Shown here: piece after piece, positions 34,983 through 44,082 of the stretch | How positions within the stretch are numbered: the stretch's first letter is position 1 | Layout of the letters: each line of letters starts with the position of its first letter | Source of the DNA: Novosphingobium naphthalenivorans NBRC 102051 | GTDB taxonomy: Bacteria; Pseudomonadota; Alphaproteobacteria; Sphingomonadales; Sphingomonadaceae | Length of the DNA: 64,000 nt | Assembly (NCBI RefSeq): GCF_001590985.1 | Contig: NZ_BCTX01000021.1 | Location: 1 to 64,000 of the forward strand | Direction of reading: 5' to 3' | Program-made: the position numbers and the translations under genes | Notes under the pieces: generated by a model | What the model was told of the DNA's origin: nothing | Database searches by the model: none | Seen by the model: only the letters and a program-made list of their open reading frames with translations

Positions 34983-36002
34983 TTAGCCAGCGATGCCGGC
35001 ATCGGCCGGACGGTCGTCGCCAGCATCGCTGGCCGCGACGTCACCGTGAAAAGTTGCGGCGATGCGCGGCGTTCGATCGATGCGCAGATCGAAGACGTCG
35101 AAGCGGTTATAATGGCCGATGATGTCGTGCATCTGCTTGGGTTGGATGCATGCGCCCAGATCGATATCCGTATAGACGATGCCCTCTTCGTCGATCAGCG
35201 GTTCGCCCACAATCCGGCCGTCCGGTCCGATCACACCCGAGAACGCGCTGTTCTTGCGTTCCAACCGAGCGCGCGCGTCAGGCACCAGCGTTTCCATCGC
35301 CGCGATAATTTCTTCGGATACGGTCGAGCAGGAAACGATCGTAAAGACCTTACCCTCGAACGAGTGCGCCATGGCACGAACCTTGATCGCCTCGGCCATA
35401 TCGTAGTCCTTGGGGGCTACCGGTAGAGAGATATAGCTCGCCACATGGACGAGTTCGCCCTGAGCCAGCAGACTGAACCGCGCGAGAGTGTTGGTGTTCT
35501 CACCGCAAGCGAGACCGCCCAGGGGCCCGATCGCGGTATCGTAGACGCGGAGCGAGGAGCCGTCGCCGTTCGCCCAAGTCAGCTTCTCGGCCCAGGTCGG
35601 AACCAGCTTGCGGTGCTTGCCCAGGATAGAGCCGTCGGGGCCGATGAAGACGAGCGTGTTGTAGAGCGTAGCGATCGAAGTAGGGCTGCGCTCGTTCACG
35701 CCGATCACGACATGGACCTCCGCATCACGGGCGGCCTTGCAGACGCGGTCGATTTCGGGACCCGGGACGAGAATGGAGCTTCGGACCAGACGATCGAACC
35801 AGGGACTGCCCGCTACCGGATCCGCGATCCAACTCCAGTAGGGATAGCCCGGTACGAATACCTCTGGGAACACGACGATGTTCGCCCCATGCCGTGCCGC
35901 CTCCCGAATCAACGAGATCGCCTTATCGATCGTGGAATCTGCGTCGAGAAACACCGGCGCGGCCTGAACGGCGGCTGCCTTGAAGCGTGGAATATTCAAC
36001 AT
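34983..36002 (-). CDS. Nitrilase (carbon-nitrogen hydrolase superfamily)
   Basis: A 339-residue protein with the catalytic triad Glu47 (FPEVFVPGYPYW), Lys132 (HRKLVPTWAEK) and Cys166 (LACGENTN). Length and the C-terminal HYNRFDVFDLR-type ending match true nitrilases of the arylaceto/aliphatic branch rather than short amidases. It would turn an organic nitrile into the acid and ammonia; acting on an amide such as maleamate is a weaker alternative. It heads the operon with maleate isomerase; motif A lies about 105 bases upstream of ATG 36002. Confidence 0.87.
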   Translation of the reverse strand: MLNIPRFKAAAVQAAPVFLDADSTIDKAISLIREAARHGANIVVFPEVFVPGYPYWSWIADPVAGSPWFDRLVRSSILVPGPEIDRVCKAARDAEVHVVIGVNERSPTSIATLYNTLVFIGPDGSILGKHRKLVPTWAEKLTWANGDGSSLRVYDTAIGPLGGLACGENTNTLARFSLLAQGELVHVASYISLPVAPKDYDMAEAIKVRAMAHSFEGKVFTIVSCSTVSEEIIAAMETLVPDARARLERKNSAFSGVIGPDGRIVGEPLIDEEGIVYTDIDLGACIQPKQMHDIIGHYNRFDVFDLRIDRTPRIAATFHGDVAASDAGDDRPADAGIAG

Positions 36003-36424
36003 CGGGGGCCTCCGGCAATTTTGGACGGCGACGGAATGCAAATCACGACCGCCAAGTCGCAACGCGCCCCTCCTGATGGATGGCTGCTCGCCGCACGAGG
36101 ACTATAGTTTAAGCCTATAGCATATGTAAATGGGGCAGATGACTCCTATCGCGCCGGACAATCTCGACGGCATAAAAAACGTAGAAAGTCCACGTTGACC
36201 GGTCTCTATCGCCATGTCCGAACCTGATCATGCGGCAGCAGTTTGATCGGAGAAGCTCTCTCGGTGTCACGAGGGGAGATCCGCGACACTATCGGCCAGA
36301 GCGCTGGAGACCGCCGCGCTGTAGCCCCAAAACAATACGCAATAACTTTAGGCCTAAAACGTCTTTCTTTGTAGCGCGTCCCGTCTTATGCTCGCTTCAC
36401 AGCGTCAGCGAGAGGAACACGATT
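36003..36424. promoter_or_regulatory. Divergent promoter region between nitrilase and LigB-type dioxygenase genes
   Basis: No gene here. It contains motif A twice: TTTAAGCCTATA at 36108-36119 and the perfect palindrome TTTAGGCCTAAA at 36347-36358. Each lies 65-105 bases upstream of the gene it faces. Confidence 0.65.
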
Positions 36425-37414
36425 GTGGATGAAAAGAGGAATGGGGGCGTAGTCGCCGCGTTTGCGATGACCCATACGCCTGGTCTCGGCAACCTTATGC
36501 ACTTGCCGCCCAGGGATCAGATCGAGCGCATCGAGGCAGGATTCGGCGTAATCAGGCAGCGACTCGAGGAAGCCAAGCCCGATGTCGTCGTGGCCTTCGT
36601 CAACGATCACTTCGATATGTACACGACCCAGGGCATGCCGGGGTTCGCAATCGCGCTGAACGACACCCACTGGGGACCGACCCCCGAGACCGAGAACTGG
36701 ATCGAAATGAAGCGCGCGCCCATTCCGGGCAACGCCGATCTTGCGCACGATATCTACGGCTCGCTTATGGAGGACGGCTTTGAACTCTTCCGGTCGGACT
36801 CTGCGGAACTCGTGCATAATGTGCTCCTCGCGAAGAAGTTCATATGGCCTGACTACGACATTCCCGTGGTCCCCATCTTCACGAACTGCTTCATCACGCC
36901 GCTTCCGACTTTCCGCCGGGCGCACGCGCTGGGCAGGGCAGTCCGAGCCGTGCTCGACCGACGTCCCGAGCGAGTCGCGCTGATCGCGACGGGCGGCATC
37001 TCTCACTGGCCGCCCATCGTCTTCGATCACGACGATCCGAACGATCCGTTCGTTGAGCGCGTTCGCGCCTTCAACAAGCATGGTCGCGCGATCTGGGACA
37101 AGGATCCGACGCTCGCCGGGGCGATTCTCGAGCGCGAGCGCGAGATGGCGCAATCCGGCCGCGAACTCATCAACATCGAGTGGGACAAGGAAATCCTTGA
37201 CCAGCTCGCGCGGGCCGATGTGTCCACACTGACCGCTCTAGATCACGAGAGCGTACGCGAAATTGCGGGGCCAGGCGGTTCCGAGATGCTGATGTGGGTG
37301 TCGCTCATGGGAGCGATGAAGGACCGCGAAGCCGACATCGTCCTCTACGAGGCAGTCAAAGAGTGGATGGGTGGCGTGGGCTTGTTGAGCTACGCTCGTT
37401 CGATCGACAATTGA
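36425..37414 (+). CDS. LigB-type (class III) extradiol ring-cleavage dioxygenase
   Basis: A 329-residue protein from GTG 36425 (GAGAGG upstream; an overlapping ATG at 36429 is out of frame). Fe(II) ligands His17 (AMTHTPGLG), His62 (VNDHFDMY) and a Glu near 252-256 fit LigB, and the general-base His is His194 (TGGISHWPP). Family members cleave catechol-like rings (protocatechuate, gallate, 2,3-dihydroxyphenylpropionate). No LigA-like small subunit is adjacent, so a one-chain enzyme of the gallate/MhpB kind is likely. The substrate is not readable. Confidence 0.85.
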   Translation: MDEKRNGGVVAAFAMTHTPGLGNLMHLPPRDQIERIEAGFGVIRQRLEEAKPDVVVAFVNDHFDMYTTQGMPGFAIALNDTHWGPTPETENWIEMKRAPIPGNADLAHDIYGSLMEDGFELFRSDSAELVHNVLLAKKFIWPDYDIPVVPIFTNCFITPLPTFRRAHALGRAVRAVLDRRPERVALIATGGISHWPPIVFDHDDPNDPFVERVRAFNKHGRAIWDKDPTLAGAILEREREMAQSGRELINIEWDKEILDQLARADVSTLTALDHESVREIAGPGGSEMLMWVSLMGAMKDREADIVLYEAVKEWMGGVGLLSYARSIDN

Positions 37415-37421
37415 TATCTGG

Positions 37422-37457
37422 GTGGCGCGCACGGATCTTCCGCCCGCGGCGCGCCAC
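37422..37457 (+). terminator. Stem-loop between LigB-type gene and MarR gene
   Basis: GTGGCGCGC (37422-37430) pairs with GCGCGCCAC (37449-37457), 18-base loop, no clear T tract. It starts eight bases after the dioxygenase stop. Confidence 0.45.
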
Positions 37458-37467
37458 TGTCGCGCCT

Positions 37468-37492
37468 GAAATGGCAATGACATAACCATTTC
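37468..37492. promoter_or_regulatory. Inverted repeat upstream of the first MarR gene
   Basis: GAAATGG (37468-37474) and CCATTTC (37486-37492), perfect 7-bp arms with an 11-base spacer, 35 bases before the MarR start. It differs from motif A and may be this regulator's own site. Confidence 0.45.
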
Positions 37493-37526
37493 ACTTCGCC
37501 TAGGTGGTTGATAAAATAGACGCGAT

Positions 37527-38018
37527 ATGGACAGGGAAATGATGGAATTAGAGTTCGCCGCCCCACCGCCGCACGCCGCATCGGTCGACCTGCGGCTCTG
37601 GGTGCGGCTTCTGGGCTGCGCAAAGATCATCGAGAAGACGCTGCGGCGCAAGTTTCAGGAGCAGTTCGACACGACGTTACCACGCTTCGATGTAATGGCG
37701 ACGCTATACCGTGCTCCCGAAGGTCAGAGCATGGGAAGCCTCTCGCGAGCTCTGCTCGTGTCGAACGGCAATGTAACCGCTATCGTCCGGCAGCTGCAGG
37801 AACAGGGATTGCTCCGGTCGCGGCCGGATCCCAACGATAGCCGCTCGTCGATCGTATCGCTGACGCCCGAAGGGAACGTCTACTTCGCGAAACTCGCTGC
37901 CGCGCATCACGGCTGGGTACAGGAAGCCTTACGCGACTTTCCCGAGTATCAGCAGGAACAGCTCCTAGGGCTGCTTTCGAGCCTGAAGGCGACGCTTCTG
38001 AAGGACCTCTCTCGATAG
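37527..38018 (+). CDS. MarR-family regulator 1
   Basis: A 163-residue MarR protein: helical N-terminus, winged HTH with QSMGSLSRALLVSNGNVTAIV and the wing DPNDSRSSIVSLTPEG. MarR proteins in aromatic pathways are usually repressors released by an aromatic acid or its CoA ester. It sits in the middle of the operons that carry motif A and is the best local candidate to bind it, but its own promoter shows a different repeat. The IS66 copy is inserted 50 bases after its stop. Confidence 0.87.
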   Translation: MDREMMELEFAAPPPHAASVDLRLWVRLLGCAKIIEKTLRRKFQEQFDTTLPRFDVMATLYRAPEGQSMGSLSRALLVSNGNVTAIVRQLQEQGLLRSRPDPNDSRSSIVSLTPEGNVYFAKLAAAHHGWVQEALRDFPEYQQEQLLGLLSSLKATLLKDLSR

Positions 38019-38104
38019 GCTGCGGGTAGGTTCCTGCGCGTGGTCTGCTCGAGAACGCCGAAAAATCGTAAGCGCCGACGGAAGGCGGCATTGATATGTT
38101 GCTG

Positions 38105-38752
38105 TCAGTCTGCTGCGCAGCAGCGTTTGAACTTCTTGCCTGATCCGCAGGGACACGGCTGATTGCGGCCGACTTTGTTCGCCTGCATAGTTTGTAACGC
38201 GGTGGCGTTTCCTACTTGAAGCAAAGCCAGTTTGCGTAGGCTGACGAGCGCCCGCGGTAGGAGCTGTGCATGTTCATCGCGGATTGCATCGGCGTCGTCG
38301 CGCTCGTCGATACCTTCGCCGATTTCGATGAAGCCGACGAAGAGACCAACAAGGTCTGCGGTGCGCTCGTCATCGACCAGATCCGACCAATATTGCGGAT
38401 CAAGCCGCATCGCTTTCCAGAAACCTTTGACCCACGCGCGAACTTTGCCGTGATCGGCTTTGTGTCCCGGCCTCGTTTCACAGAAGCTGGTGCGGAAGCC
38501 GGGCCAACCGCGCTGAAGATCGGCCTCGATTTCCTTGCGCCGCGTCAGCGCAGTGGTGAAAGCTTGAAGCAACCTGCTGTCATCCGCCAGGCTCGGAACC
38601 GTTCCCCACAGGCCAGCGATCCATTCCGATGCCTCCAGGTCGGGGATCAGCAAAGTTCCCGTCAGGTAGCCGTCCATTTCCAGCGGTGGCAGAAGGTCCG
38701 CATCCCAGTTCAGCGCGGGAAGGACGGCGGAGTGAGGCTGCGGGGTCGTCAT
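38105..38752 (-). CDS. UPF0149/YecA-like protein with SEC-C motif (IS66 passenger)
   Basis: A 215-residue protein. The UPF0149 region ([21 protein letters not shown]) is followed by a C-terminal zinc-binding SEC-C motif [16 protein letters not shown]. It overlaps the tnpC stop by four bases and lies inside the element's inverted repeats, so it moves with the IS. SEC-C motifs mediate protein or nucleic-acid binding; the role in transposition is unknown. Confidence 0.82.
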   Translation of the reverse strand: MTTPQPHSAVLPALNWDADLLPPLEMDGYLTGTLLIPDLEASEWIAGLWGTVPSLADDSRLLQAFTTALTRRKEIEADLQRGWPGFRTSFCETRPGHKADHGKVRAWVKGFWKAMRLDPQYWSDLVDDERTADLVGLFVGFIEIGEGIDERDDADAIRDEHAQLLPRALVSLRKLALLQVGNATALQTMQANKVGRNQPCPCGSGKKFKRCCAAD

Positions 38753-40329
38753 GCGGCCTCAGCAATATCGCGTAGCGCTTGCCAACTCCATGGCAGCAAG
38801 TCGTCGATCCGATTAATGGGATGGCTTGCGATACGCTCGATGACATCGGTGAACCAGGCCTCGGGCTCGACGCCGTTGAGTTTGCATGTCTCGACCAGCG
38901 AATAGAACAGCGCTGCGGTGTCGCCGCCTTTGACGGAGCCGACGAACATCCAGTTGCGGCGACCGAGAGCAACGCCGCGCAGCGCGTTCTCGACCAGATT
39001 GTTGCTGATCTCGAGCAGTCCGTCATCGCAATAGCGGTTCATCGCCGCCCAGCGGTTAAGCGGGTAGCGGCAGGCTTTGGCCAGCGGGCTGTCCGAGGAG
39101 AGGCCTTTGAGCTGCGCTTCAAGCCAGAGCCGCAAGGCCGCCAGCTTGGGGCGCGCCAGTTTCTGGCGCACCCGCCATCGCTCATCGGGCGGCGCGCCCT
39201 TGATGTCGCGCTCAACAGCGAAGAGTTCGGCGATGCGCACAACCGCCTCAGCCGCGAGCGGAGACGGGTTCTTGTCGAGGATATCGGTGAACTTGCGCCG
39301 GGCGTGGGACCAGCACCCCACTTCGGTCACCGCGCGCGCGGCCTTGGTGCGGGGATCGCGATACAGCCCGTTGTATCCGGCATAGCCATCCGCCTGCAGG
39401 TATCCGCGATAGCCGGCGAGATGGACCGCCGGGTGCTCGCCGCCGCGACCTGTGGTGAAGCGGTAGGCGGCGGCCGGCGGGCTCATATCGCCGCTGGAGC
39501 GACTGTCGCGCAGATAGACCCAGAAATAGGCGGTGCGGCTTCCGTCTTTCCCGCCCAGCAAAGTGACTGGCGTTTCGTCGGCATGCACTTTTGGCGCCTG
39601 GAGAATATAGGCGAGCAGCCGTTCGCCAAGCGGCTCCATCAGCCACGCCAGCTTGCGCGCCCAACGGCCCATCACGTCGCGATCAATGTGCACACCCCGC
39701 CGGCGTAGGATCGCCGACTGGCGATGCCAGGGCTGATGATCGACGAAGCGGCTGACGACAAGATGCGCGAGCAAGGCGCTGCTCGCCATGACCTTGGGCA
39801 ACGGGAGATCGATCGCCGGAGCTTGGCGGATCCGCTCGCACGTCCGGCAGGCGATGCGGGGGCGGACATGCCGCAGCACGCGGAAGCGGGCGGGAACGTA
39901 ATCCAGAACCTCGGTGACGTCCTCGCGAAGCGTGGTTTCCGCGCCGCCGCAGCCGCACGGCTCCGGATGATGTTCCGTCGTGTGGCGCGGGATATGCGCG
40001 GGGATCGGCGCACGAACGCCAGCCTGACGCGCTGACCGCTGATTGGCCGCCGGCGGCGCGTCATCGTTGGCCGGCTCGGGAACGTCGACTTCGTCGAACA
40101 TCAAGCGCAACTGCGCCATGTCCATCTTTTCCGAGCTGCGCCCAAATTGAACGCGCAGCAATCGCGCCAGACGATGTTCGAGTTTGTCGATCGTCAGTTT
40201 CTGGGATTTGACGATCGCCTTCGCCGCCTCCAGTTCGGCGTGCTCCCGCTCCATGACCTCAGCCATCTCCCGCAGCATTTTGTGCAGAAGAACCGGGTCT
40301 GTGGGGAGGCGATCAAGCTCGAACCGCAT
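38749..40329 (-). CDS. tnpC: IS66 transposase TnpC (DDE)
   Basis: A 526-residue protein with the IS66 layout: N-terminal coiled coil and FGRSSEKMD, zinc-finger region ([10 protein letters not shown]), DDE core with [24 protein letters not shown] and, near the end, [18 protein letters not shown]. No frame break is visible, so it is probably active. Confidence 0.95.
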   Translation of the reverse strand: MRFELDRLPTDPVLLHKMLREMAEVMEREHAELEAAKAIVKSQKLTIDKLEHRLARLLRVQFGRSSEKMDMAQLRLMFDEVDVPEPANDDAPPAANQRSARQAGVRAPIPAHIPRHTTEHHPEPCGCGGAETTLREDVTEVLDYVPARFRVLRHVRPRIACRTCERIRQAPAIDLPLPKVMASSALLAHLVVSRFVDHQPWHRQSAILRRRGVHIDRDVMGRWARKLAWLMEPLGERLLAYILQAPKVHADETPVTLLGGKDGSRTAYFWVYLRDSRSSGDMSPPAAAYRFTTGRGGEHPAVHLAGYRGYLQADGYAGYNGLYRDPRTKAARAVTEVGCWSHARRKFTDILDKNPSPLAAEAVVRIAELFAVERDIKGAPPDERWRVRQKLARPKLAALRLWLEAQLKGLSSDSPLAKACRYPLNRWAAMNRYCDDGLLEISNNLVENALRGVALGRRNWMFVGSVKGGDTAALFYSLVETCKLNGVEPEAWFTDVIERIASHPINRIDDLLPWSWQALRDIAEAA

Positions 40330-40397
40330 GCCCGGATTTGTAGCGCAACCGCCGCCGCAGACCTATATAAAACCGCAGTTTTCTTGCGGTTTATCGC

Positions 40398-40757
40398 TCA
40401 TGCGAGGCTCGGCGTGACAATCTCGTCGTGCACGATCGCCTGCCGCCAATCCAGCCCTTCGATCAGCATCGCCAACTGCGCAGATGAGAGCCGCGCCGCC
40501 GCTCCCTCGCGGGTGCGCGGCCATACGAACTTTCCGCGCTCAAGGCGTTTTGCATACAAACACAGCCCCGATCCGTCCCAGACCAGGGCCTTCAGCCTAT
40601 CGCCTCTTTTCCCTCGGAACAAAAATACGGCGCCGGAAAAGGGATCAAGCTGCAGGATATTGCGGACTTGCGCCGAGAGCCCGTCGAAGCCCTTGCGCAT
40701 GTCGCAGGGCGCCAGTGACAAGTAGATCTTCGCCGACGGCGGAAGCGTCAGGCTCAA
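40398..40757 (-). CDS. tnpB: IS66 accessory protein TnpB
   Basis: A 119-residue IS66 Orf2 protein: IYLSLAPCDMRKGFDGLSAQ, DPFSGAVFLFRGKRGDRLK and LVWDGSGLCLYAKRLE. Required with TnpA and TnpC for transposition in IS66 elements. Overlaps tnpA by four bases. Confidence 0.93.
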   Translation of the reverse strand: MSLTLPPSAKIYLSLAPCDMRKGFDGLSAQVRNILQLDPFSGAVFLFRGKRGDRLKALVWDGSGLCLYAKRLERGKFVWPRTREGAAARLSSAQLAMLIEGLDWRQAIVHDEIVTPSLA

Positions 40758-41179
40758 CGATCGATCTCCCCCACCACCTCAAGAACCAACCTCAGCGCTT
40801 CCCGGTCGACACATGTGTCAATCGACACCGTGAAGGCGCCGTCCCGCCTGATCTCGATCCGCCCGATCGGCGGCGATGGGGCCGTCCGTTCCGAGCAGAC
40901 CAGTTCAACGGGCGCAAATCCGGCCATCGCTCCTCGCAGCAACTGCTTGCGCCAGGTGTAAAGCTGACCAGTCCCTATCCCATGCCTGCGCGCGACGACC
41001 GCAACGATCGCGCCCGGCTGCGTCGTTTCCTTCAGGATCGCGAGCTTTTCCTCATCGCTCCAACGCCGACGCCGCTCCACTCGTACAACCGCTCCGCCTT
41101 CCGGGAAGCTGCCCATACGAGGCTCGTTTGACTGCTCTATCTCCACTCGCAAGGCCTCCATTCGCCTCACGAACTTCAC
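40754..41179 (-). CDS. tnpA: IS66 accessory protein TnpA (HTH)
   Basis: A 141-residue IS66 Orf1/IS3-type HTH protein: RRRWSDEEKLAILKETTQPG and VVARRHGIGTGQLYTWRKQL. Lies 28 bases inside the right inverted repeat. Possibly starts a few codons later than 41179. Confidence 0.88.
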   Translation of the reverse strand: MKFVRRMEALRVEIEQSNEPRMGSFPEGGAVVRVERRRRWSDEEKLAILKETTQPGAIVAVVARRHGIGTGQLYTWRKQLLRGAMAGFAPVELVCSERTAPSPPIGRIEIRRDGAFTVSIDTCVDREALRLVLEVVGEIDR

Positions 41180-41419
41180 CCTGACACCGCCCCTCGCAAG
41201 GCCGGGTTCCGTCGGCGCTTACGAAAAATCCCTCTACTTCTGGCACTGACAGCGGAGGCTGAAGCTCGGCCAGGGTGGCTGCCATCCGCTCAACGGCAGC
41301 GGCGGGATGCGCCCTGATGTCGTCGATTTCATAGCGGACCAGTTCGCAGACCTGCCGGCTTGAGGATCTGATGGCATGGTGTGGCTGCCTGATTTCGTAG
41401 CTGAGGCAGAGGTGGGGGA

Positions 41420-41601
41420 ATGGACGACGCCAGGCTTACGAGCGCATTGGACACCCACATTGGAGCGCCTCTGAAGCCGGTTCGGCGAGTTGAACTGCTG
41501 AGCGGGATGGCGAGGCGGCGGCGGGTCTGGACGCTGGAGCAGAAGCTGGCGCTGGTTGCTGAGATGGAGCGTTGCGAGAACATTGCTGCGTTTGCACGGG
41601 A
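41420..41601 (+). pseudogene. 5' fragment of a second IS66-family tnpA
   Basis: About 60 codons encode an IS66 Orf1 start: PVRRVELLSGMARRRRVWTL followed by EQKLALVAEMERCENIAAFA, after which homology stops abruptly. The sequence differs from the intact tnpA nearby, so it is from another element. The 200 bases before it (41223-41419) hold nothing I recognise. Confidence 0.7.
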
Positions 41602-41700
41602 GGCCGAGTTCTTCCTTGAGTTGCTGATGAGACTATTCGCAGATCCAACGCGCCTTGATGGCACTGGCGAGGTCCTGGATCTGCGTTATCCGCGCGGAGC
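41600..41700 (-). pseudogene. Fragment of an IS701/IS4-type transposase with an in-frame stop
   Basis: On the minus strand the sequence reads DLASAIKARWICE, a TAG stop, then SHQQLKEELGL. This is the conserved ARWICEQAHQQLKEELGL region of DDE transposases of the IS701 group, with the Gln codon changed to a stop. It abuts the IS66 tnpA fragment, recording an old insertion or deletion. Confidence 0.6.
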
Positions 41701-41764
41701 CTGTCGCTTGCCCTCGTGCCGAGATCTCCGGAAACTGGGGGCTGTCAAATATGTGCCTTGCTCG

Positions 41765-42982
41765 TCAGGCCGCCCCTGTGGCGGCATCCGCCGTTCCACG
41801 TTCGATCGAGTCGCTCAAGAACATTGCGAGGGCGAAACCGCAGACCAAGATATTCGCACCGGTGAGTAGGAGCAGCACATCGTTGCCTCCTTCAACTGCG
41901 ACAAGCAGGGACACCACGAGGGGCGAAAAGAACTGACCGATGAAGAATGCGGTGCTCCAGCCGCCGCTGTTCGTTCCACGGCGATGTGGCGGAGCGAGGC
42001 GCAGTACGGCTGCCATCGTAAGCGGGGGAAGCATGCCGCATCCTAGCTGGTTGATGAAGCCACCGATTACCAGCGGCTGGACACCTTCGGCGGCGACCCC
42101 GATTCCGAGTCCCACGGCCGCCAGCGCTAGGCTTGCTGCGAGCAGTACCTCGAACCGGATGTTCCGTAGGAATCGATAGGCGAGGGCTCCGATCGGGTTC
42201 CCCAGACCTGCGATCGCGATAAGTAGCCCGATCTGCGTCGGCGATGTCACGCCCCGCGTTTCGAGAAAGCGTCCGAGTTGCAGCGGGATGATGTAAAAGA
42301 CGATCGAACAGAAGAAGGTGATCAGGAGAACCAGTAACAGCGCTCCCGATGCCCGTTCGGCTCTGGCACCATTCCGCGCTATTGCGGCAGTTGGTACGGC
42401 ACTCCTGTCCGGCTCGAAAATGGTTGGGAGTGCGGCGAGGAAAATCAGCATGGCGAAGCCGTATGCAGTGAAGGGCGCCTTCCAACTGATGTTTCCCAGC
42501 ATTCCTCCCAGAATGTAGAAGCCAGTAGCCGCAAACGCCACGAAGGCGGTCATGTAGGCGATCCAGCGATCACGCTGCGATCCGGTGAAATAGTCTCCGA
42601 TGAGGGCCATGGTCGCTGCCATGATTATCGCCTCGGTCGTGCCGAGGCCGAAGCGCGACGCTATGATCGCGTAGCTATTATCGATCCACAGCGGCATGGT
42701 CCCAAGGAGGCCGTAGGCGAAAAGTGCCGCGAGAAAGCAGTGCCGACGGCCGAACTTATCGAGACAGTAACCGGCTAGCGGCGAGAGGAGAGCAATGGCG
42801 AGCGCCGGCGCGGTGAGCAGAAGCGGCGCCAGGTCGATGCCGCCGGGACCGGTGCCGACTGCGGCGGAAAGCCGCGGGGCGATCGGCGAGAGGAGAACGA
42901 CGCCCATCACAGGCAGAGCCGCGGCGACGAGGATCAAAATTCCCTGGGCAGTGCCCGCGACCCGATGTGAGACGTCCCTCAC
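41765..42982 (-). CDS. MFS transporter
   Basis: A 405-residue protein with 12 predicted membrane segments and the MFS loop motif AGYCLDKFGRRH between helices 2 and 3. GTG 42982 is preferred because GGAGAAGG lies just upstream; a TTG at 43012 is possible. It follows the monooxygenase and hydrolase genes on the same strand (185-base gap), so it probably imports their substrate. Subfamily not recognisable. Confidence 0.8.
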   Translation of the reverse strand: MRDVSHRVAGTAQGILILVAAALPVMGVVLLSPIAPRLSAAVGTGPGGIDLAPLLLTAPALAIALLSPLAGYCLDKFGRRHCFLAALFAYGLLGTMPLWIDNSYAIIASRFGLGTTEAIIMAATMALIGDYFTGSQRDRWIAYMTAFVAFAATGFYILGGMLGNISWKAPFTAYGFAMLIFLAALPTIFEPDRSAVPTAAIARNGARAERASGALLLVLLITFFCSIVFYIIPLQLGRFLETRGVTSPTQIGLLIAIAGLGNPIGALAYRFLRNIRFEVLLAASLALAAVGLGIGVAAEGVQPLVIGGFINQLGCGMLPPLTMAAVLRLAPPHRRGTNSGGWSTAFFIGQFFSPLVVSLLVAVEGGNDVLLLLTGANILVCGFALAMFLSDSIERGTADAATGAA

Positions 42983-43167
42983 GCGACAAAGCCTTCTCCG
43001 CGGGCGACGCAATCTTTCCTCCCGTCGCGAAGGTCGGTCGTCTGGTCGGTGGCCGACCGACGAAAGCTATGGAAGAACTGAAAGAGTGTCAGCGGACAGT
43101 CGTGGGCATATCCGGGCCATTCTGCAAAACACAATGCCATCATCCGCTCCCAATTATGCTGTGCGGG

Positions 43168-44034
43168 TCACTTGCCGTCGACGATCCGCTTCACGGCCTG
43201 GAGCCAGGGGTGCCCGGACTCCACCATGCGAGTGTTCGTCTCGAAATGGTCGTGATCGGCGAGATCCTGAAACTCGCACCCAATCCCTGCCCCCTCCAGC
43301 GCCCGCGCCATCGCAGACGCCTGCTCCACGATGAACGGGAAATCATTCTGTCCGACGGTGATCAGAAACGGGGGACTTCCGGCTCCCACGAGCGCAATCG
43401 GGCTGGCGCTCAAGGCGTCAGCCTCATCCCGCAAGAGATTGCTGCGTGACGTGGCGAGAAACGCATTCCCCGACCCATTATCGCAGAGATCGAAAGGAGC
43501 GCTGACGGCGAGACAGCCTTTAATCGCATTGGCCGGCAATCCGCGCTCGACGAGAAGCGAGGGTTGAAGAGCAAGAAGCGAAGTCAGATGGGCTCCGGCC
43601 GAGTGCCCACCGACAAAGATGCGGTCGAGATCGCCGCCTAATCTCTGGATTTCGCTATAGGCAAGCCGAAACGCGTTGGCGCAGTCCTTGAGTGGGGCCG
43701 GCATCTTTGCCGCCGGAGCGAGGCGATAGGAGATCGACACGAAAATCGCTGGCAGCTGATGAATGGTCGGCGCCATGAACGCCATCCATTCCTTGTATCC
43801 AGCGATCCACGACCCTCCGTGAGCGAAAACGATCGACGGAAGGCCAATCGGATCCATGCCTTCTGGAAGGTAGATGTCGATCTTCTGATAATAATCCTCG
43901 CCGTAGCGAAGATCGAGAAGCGCCGTGTCCGCAGTTTCGAACACCGGCCTCGACATACTGATGACCGCCTTGGCATAGCGGCTCCCCGCTTCGGTCACGA
44001 GCTCTACTTGCGGCGGTAAATCCTCGAATGACAT
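43168..44034 (-). CDS. Alpha/beta hydrolase of the esterase/arylformamidase (BD-FAE/HSL) type
   Basis: A 288-residue protein: oxyanion motif VFAHGGSWIAG, nucleophile GHSAGAHL, Asp in GQNDFPF and His in LADHDHFET. The family includes kynurenine formamidases and short carboxyl esterases. It lies 48 bases after a ring-opening-type monooxygenase gene, the same pairing as the pyridoxine pathway (ring-opening monooxygenase plus amide hydrolase), and may cleave an acyl- or formyl-amide of the opened ring. That role is inference. Confidence 0.8.
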   Translation of the reverse strand: MSFEDLPPQVELVTEAGSRYAKAVISMSRPVFETADTALLDLRYGEDYYQKIDIYLPEGMDPIGLPSIVFAHGGSWIAGYKEWMAFMAPTIHQLPAIFVSISYRLAPAAKMPAPLKDCANAFRLAYSEIQRLGGDLDRIFVGGHSAGAHLTSLLALQPSLLVERGLPANAIKGCLAVSAPFDLCDNGSGNAFLATSRSNLLRDEADALSASPIALVGAGSPPFLITVGQNDFPFIVEQASAMARALEGAGIGCEFQDLADHDHFETNTRMVESGHPWLQAVKRIVDGK

Positions 44035-44082
44035 GGAATGACTTTCAATGCCCGAAGCGGAGCAATTATTCTGCTCTCGCTG

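Larger units (their letters stand above)
38068..41222 (-). mobile_element. Complete IS66-family insertion sequence, 3155 bp
   Basis: Perfect 16-bp terminal inverted repeats GTAAGCGCCGACGGAA (38068-38083) and TTCCGTCGGCGCTTAC (41207-41222), flanked by the 8-bp direct repeat GAAAAATC (38060-38067 and 41223-41230), the target-duplication size of IS66. Inside are tnpA, tnpB, tnpC and a UPF0149/SEC-C passenger, all intact on the minus strand. Confidence 0.95.

Noticed and set aside
36425..37414. Gallate or protocatechuate dioxygenase as a specific call
   Set aside because: The Fe ligands are visible, but substrate-specific features are not, and no LigA subunit or lower 4,5-cleavage genes are present.
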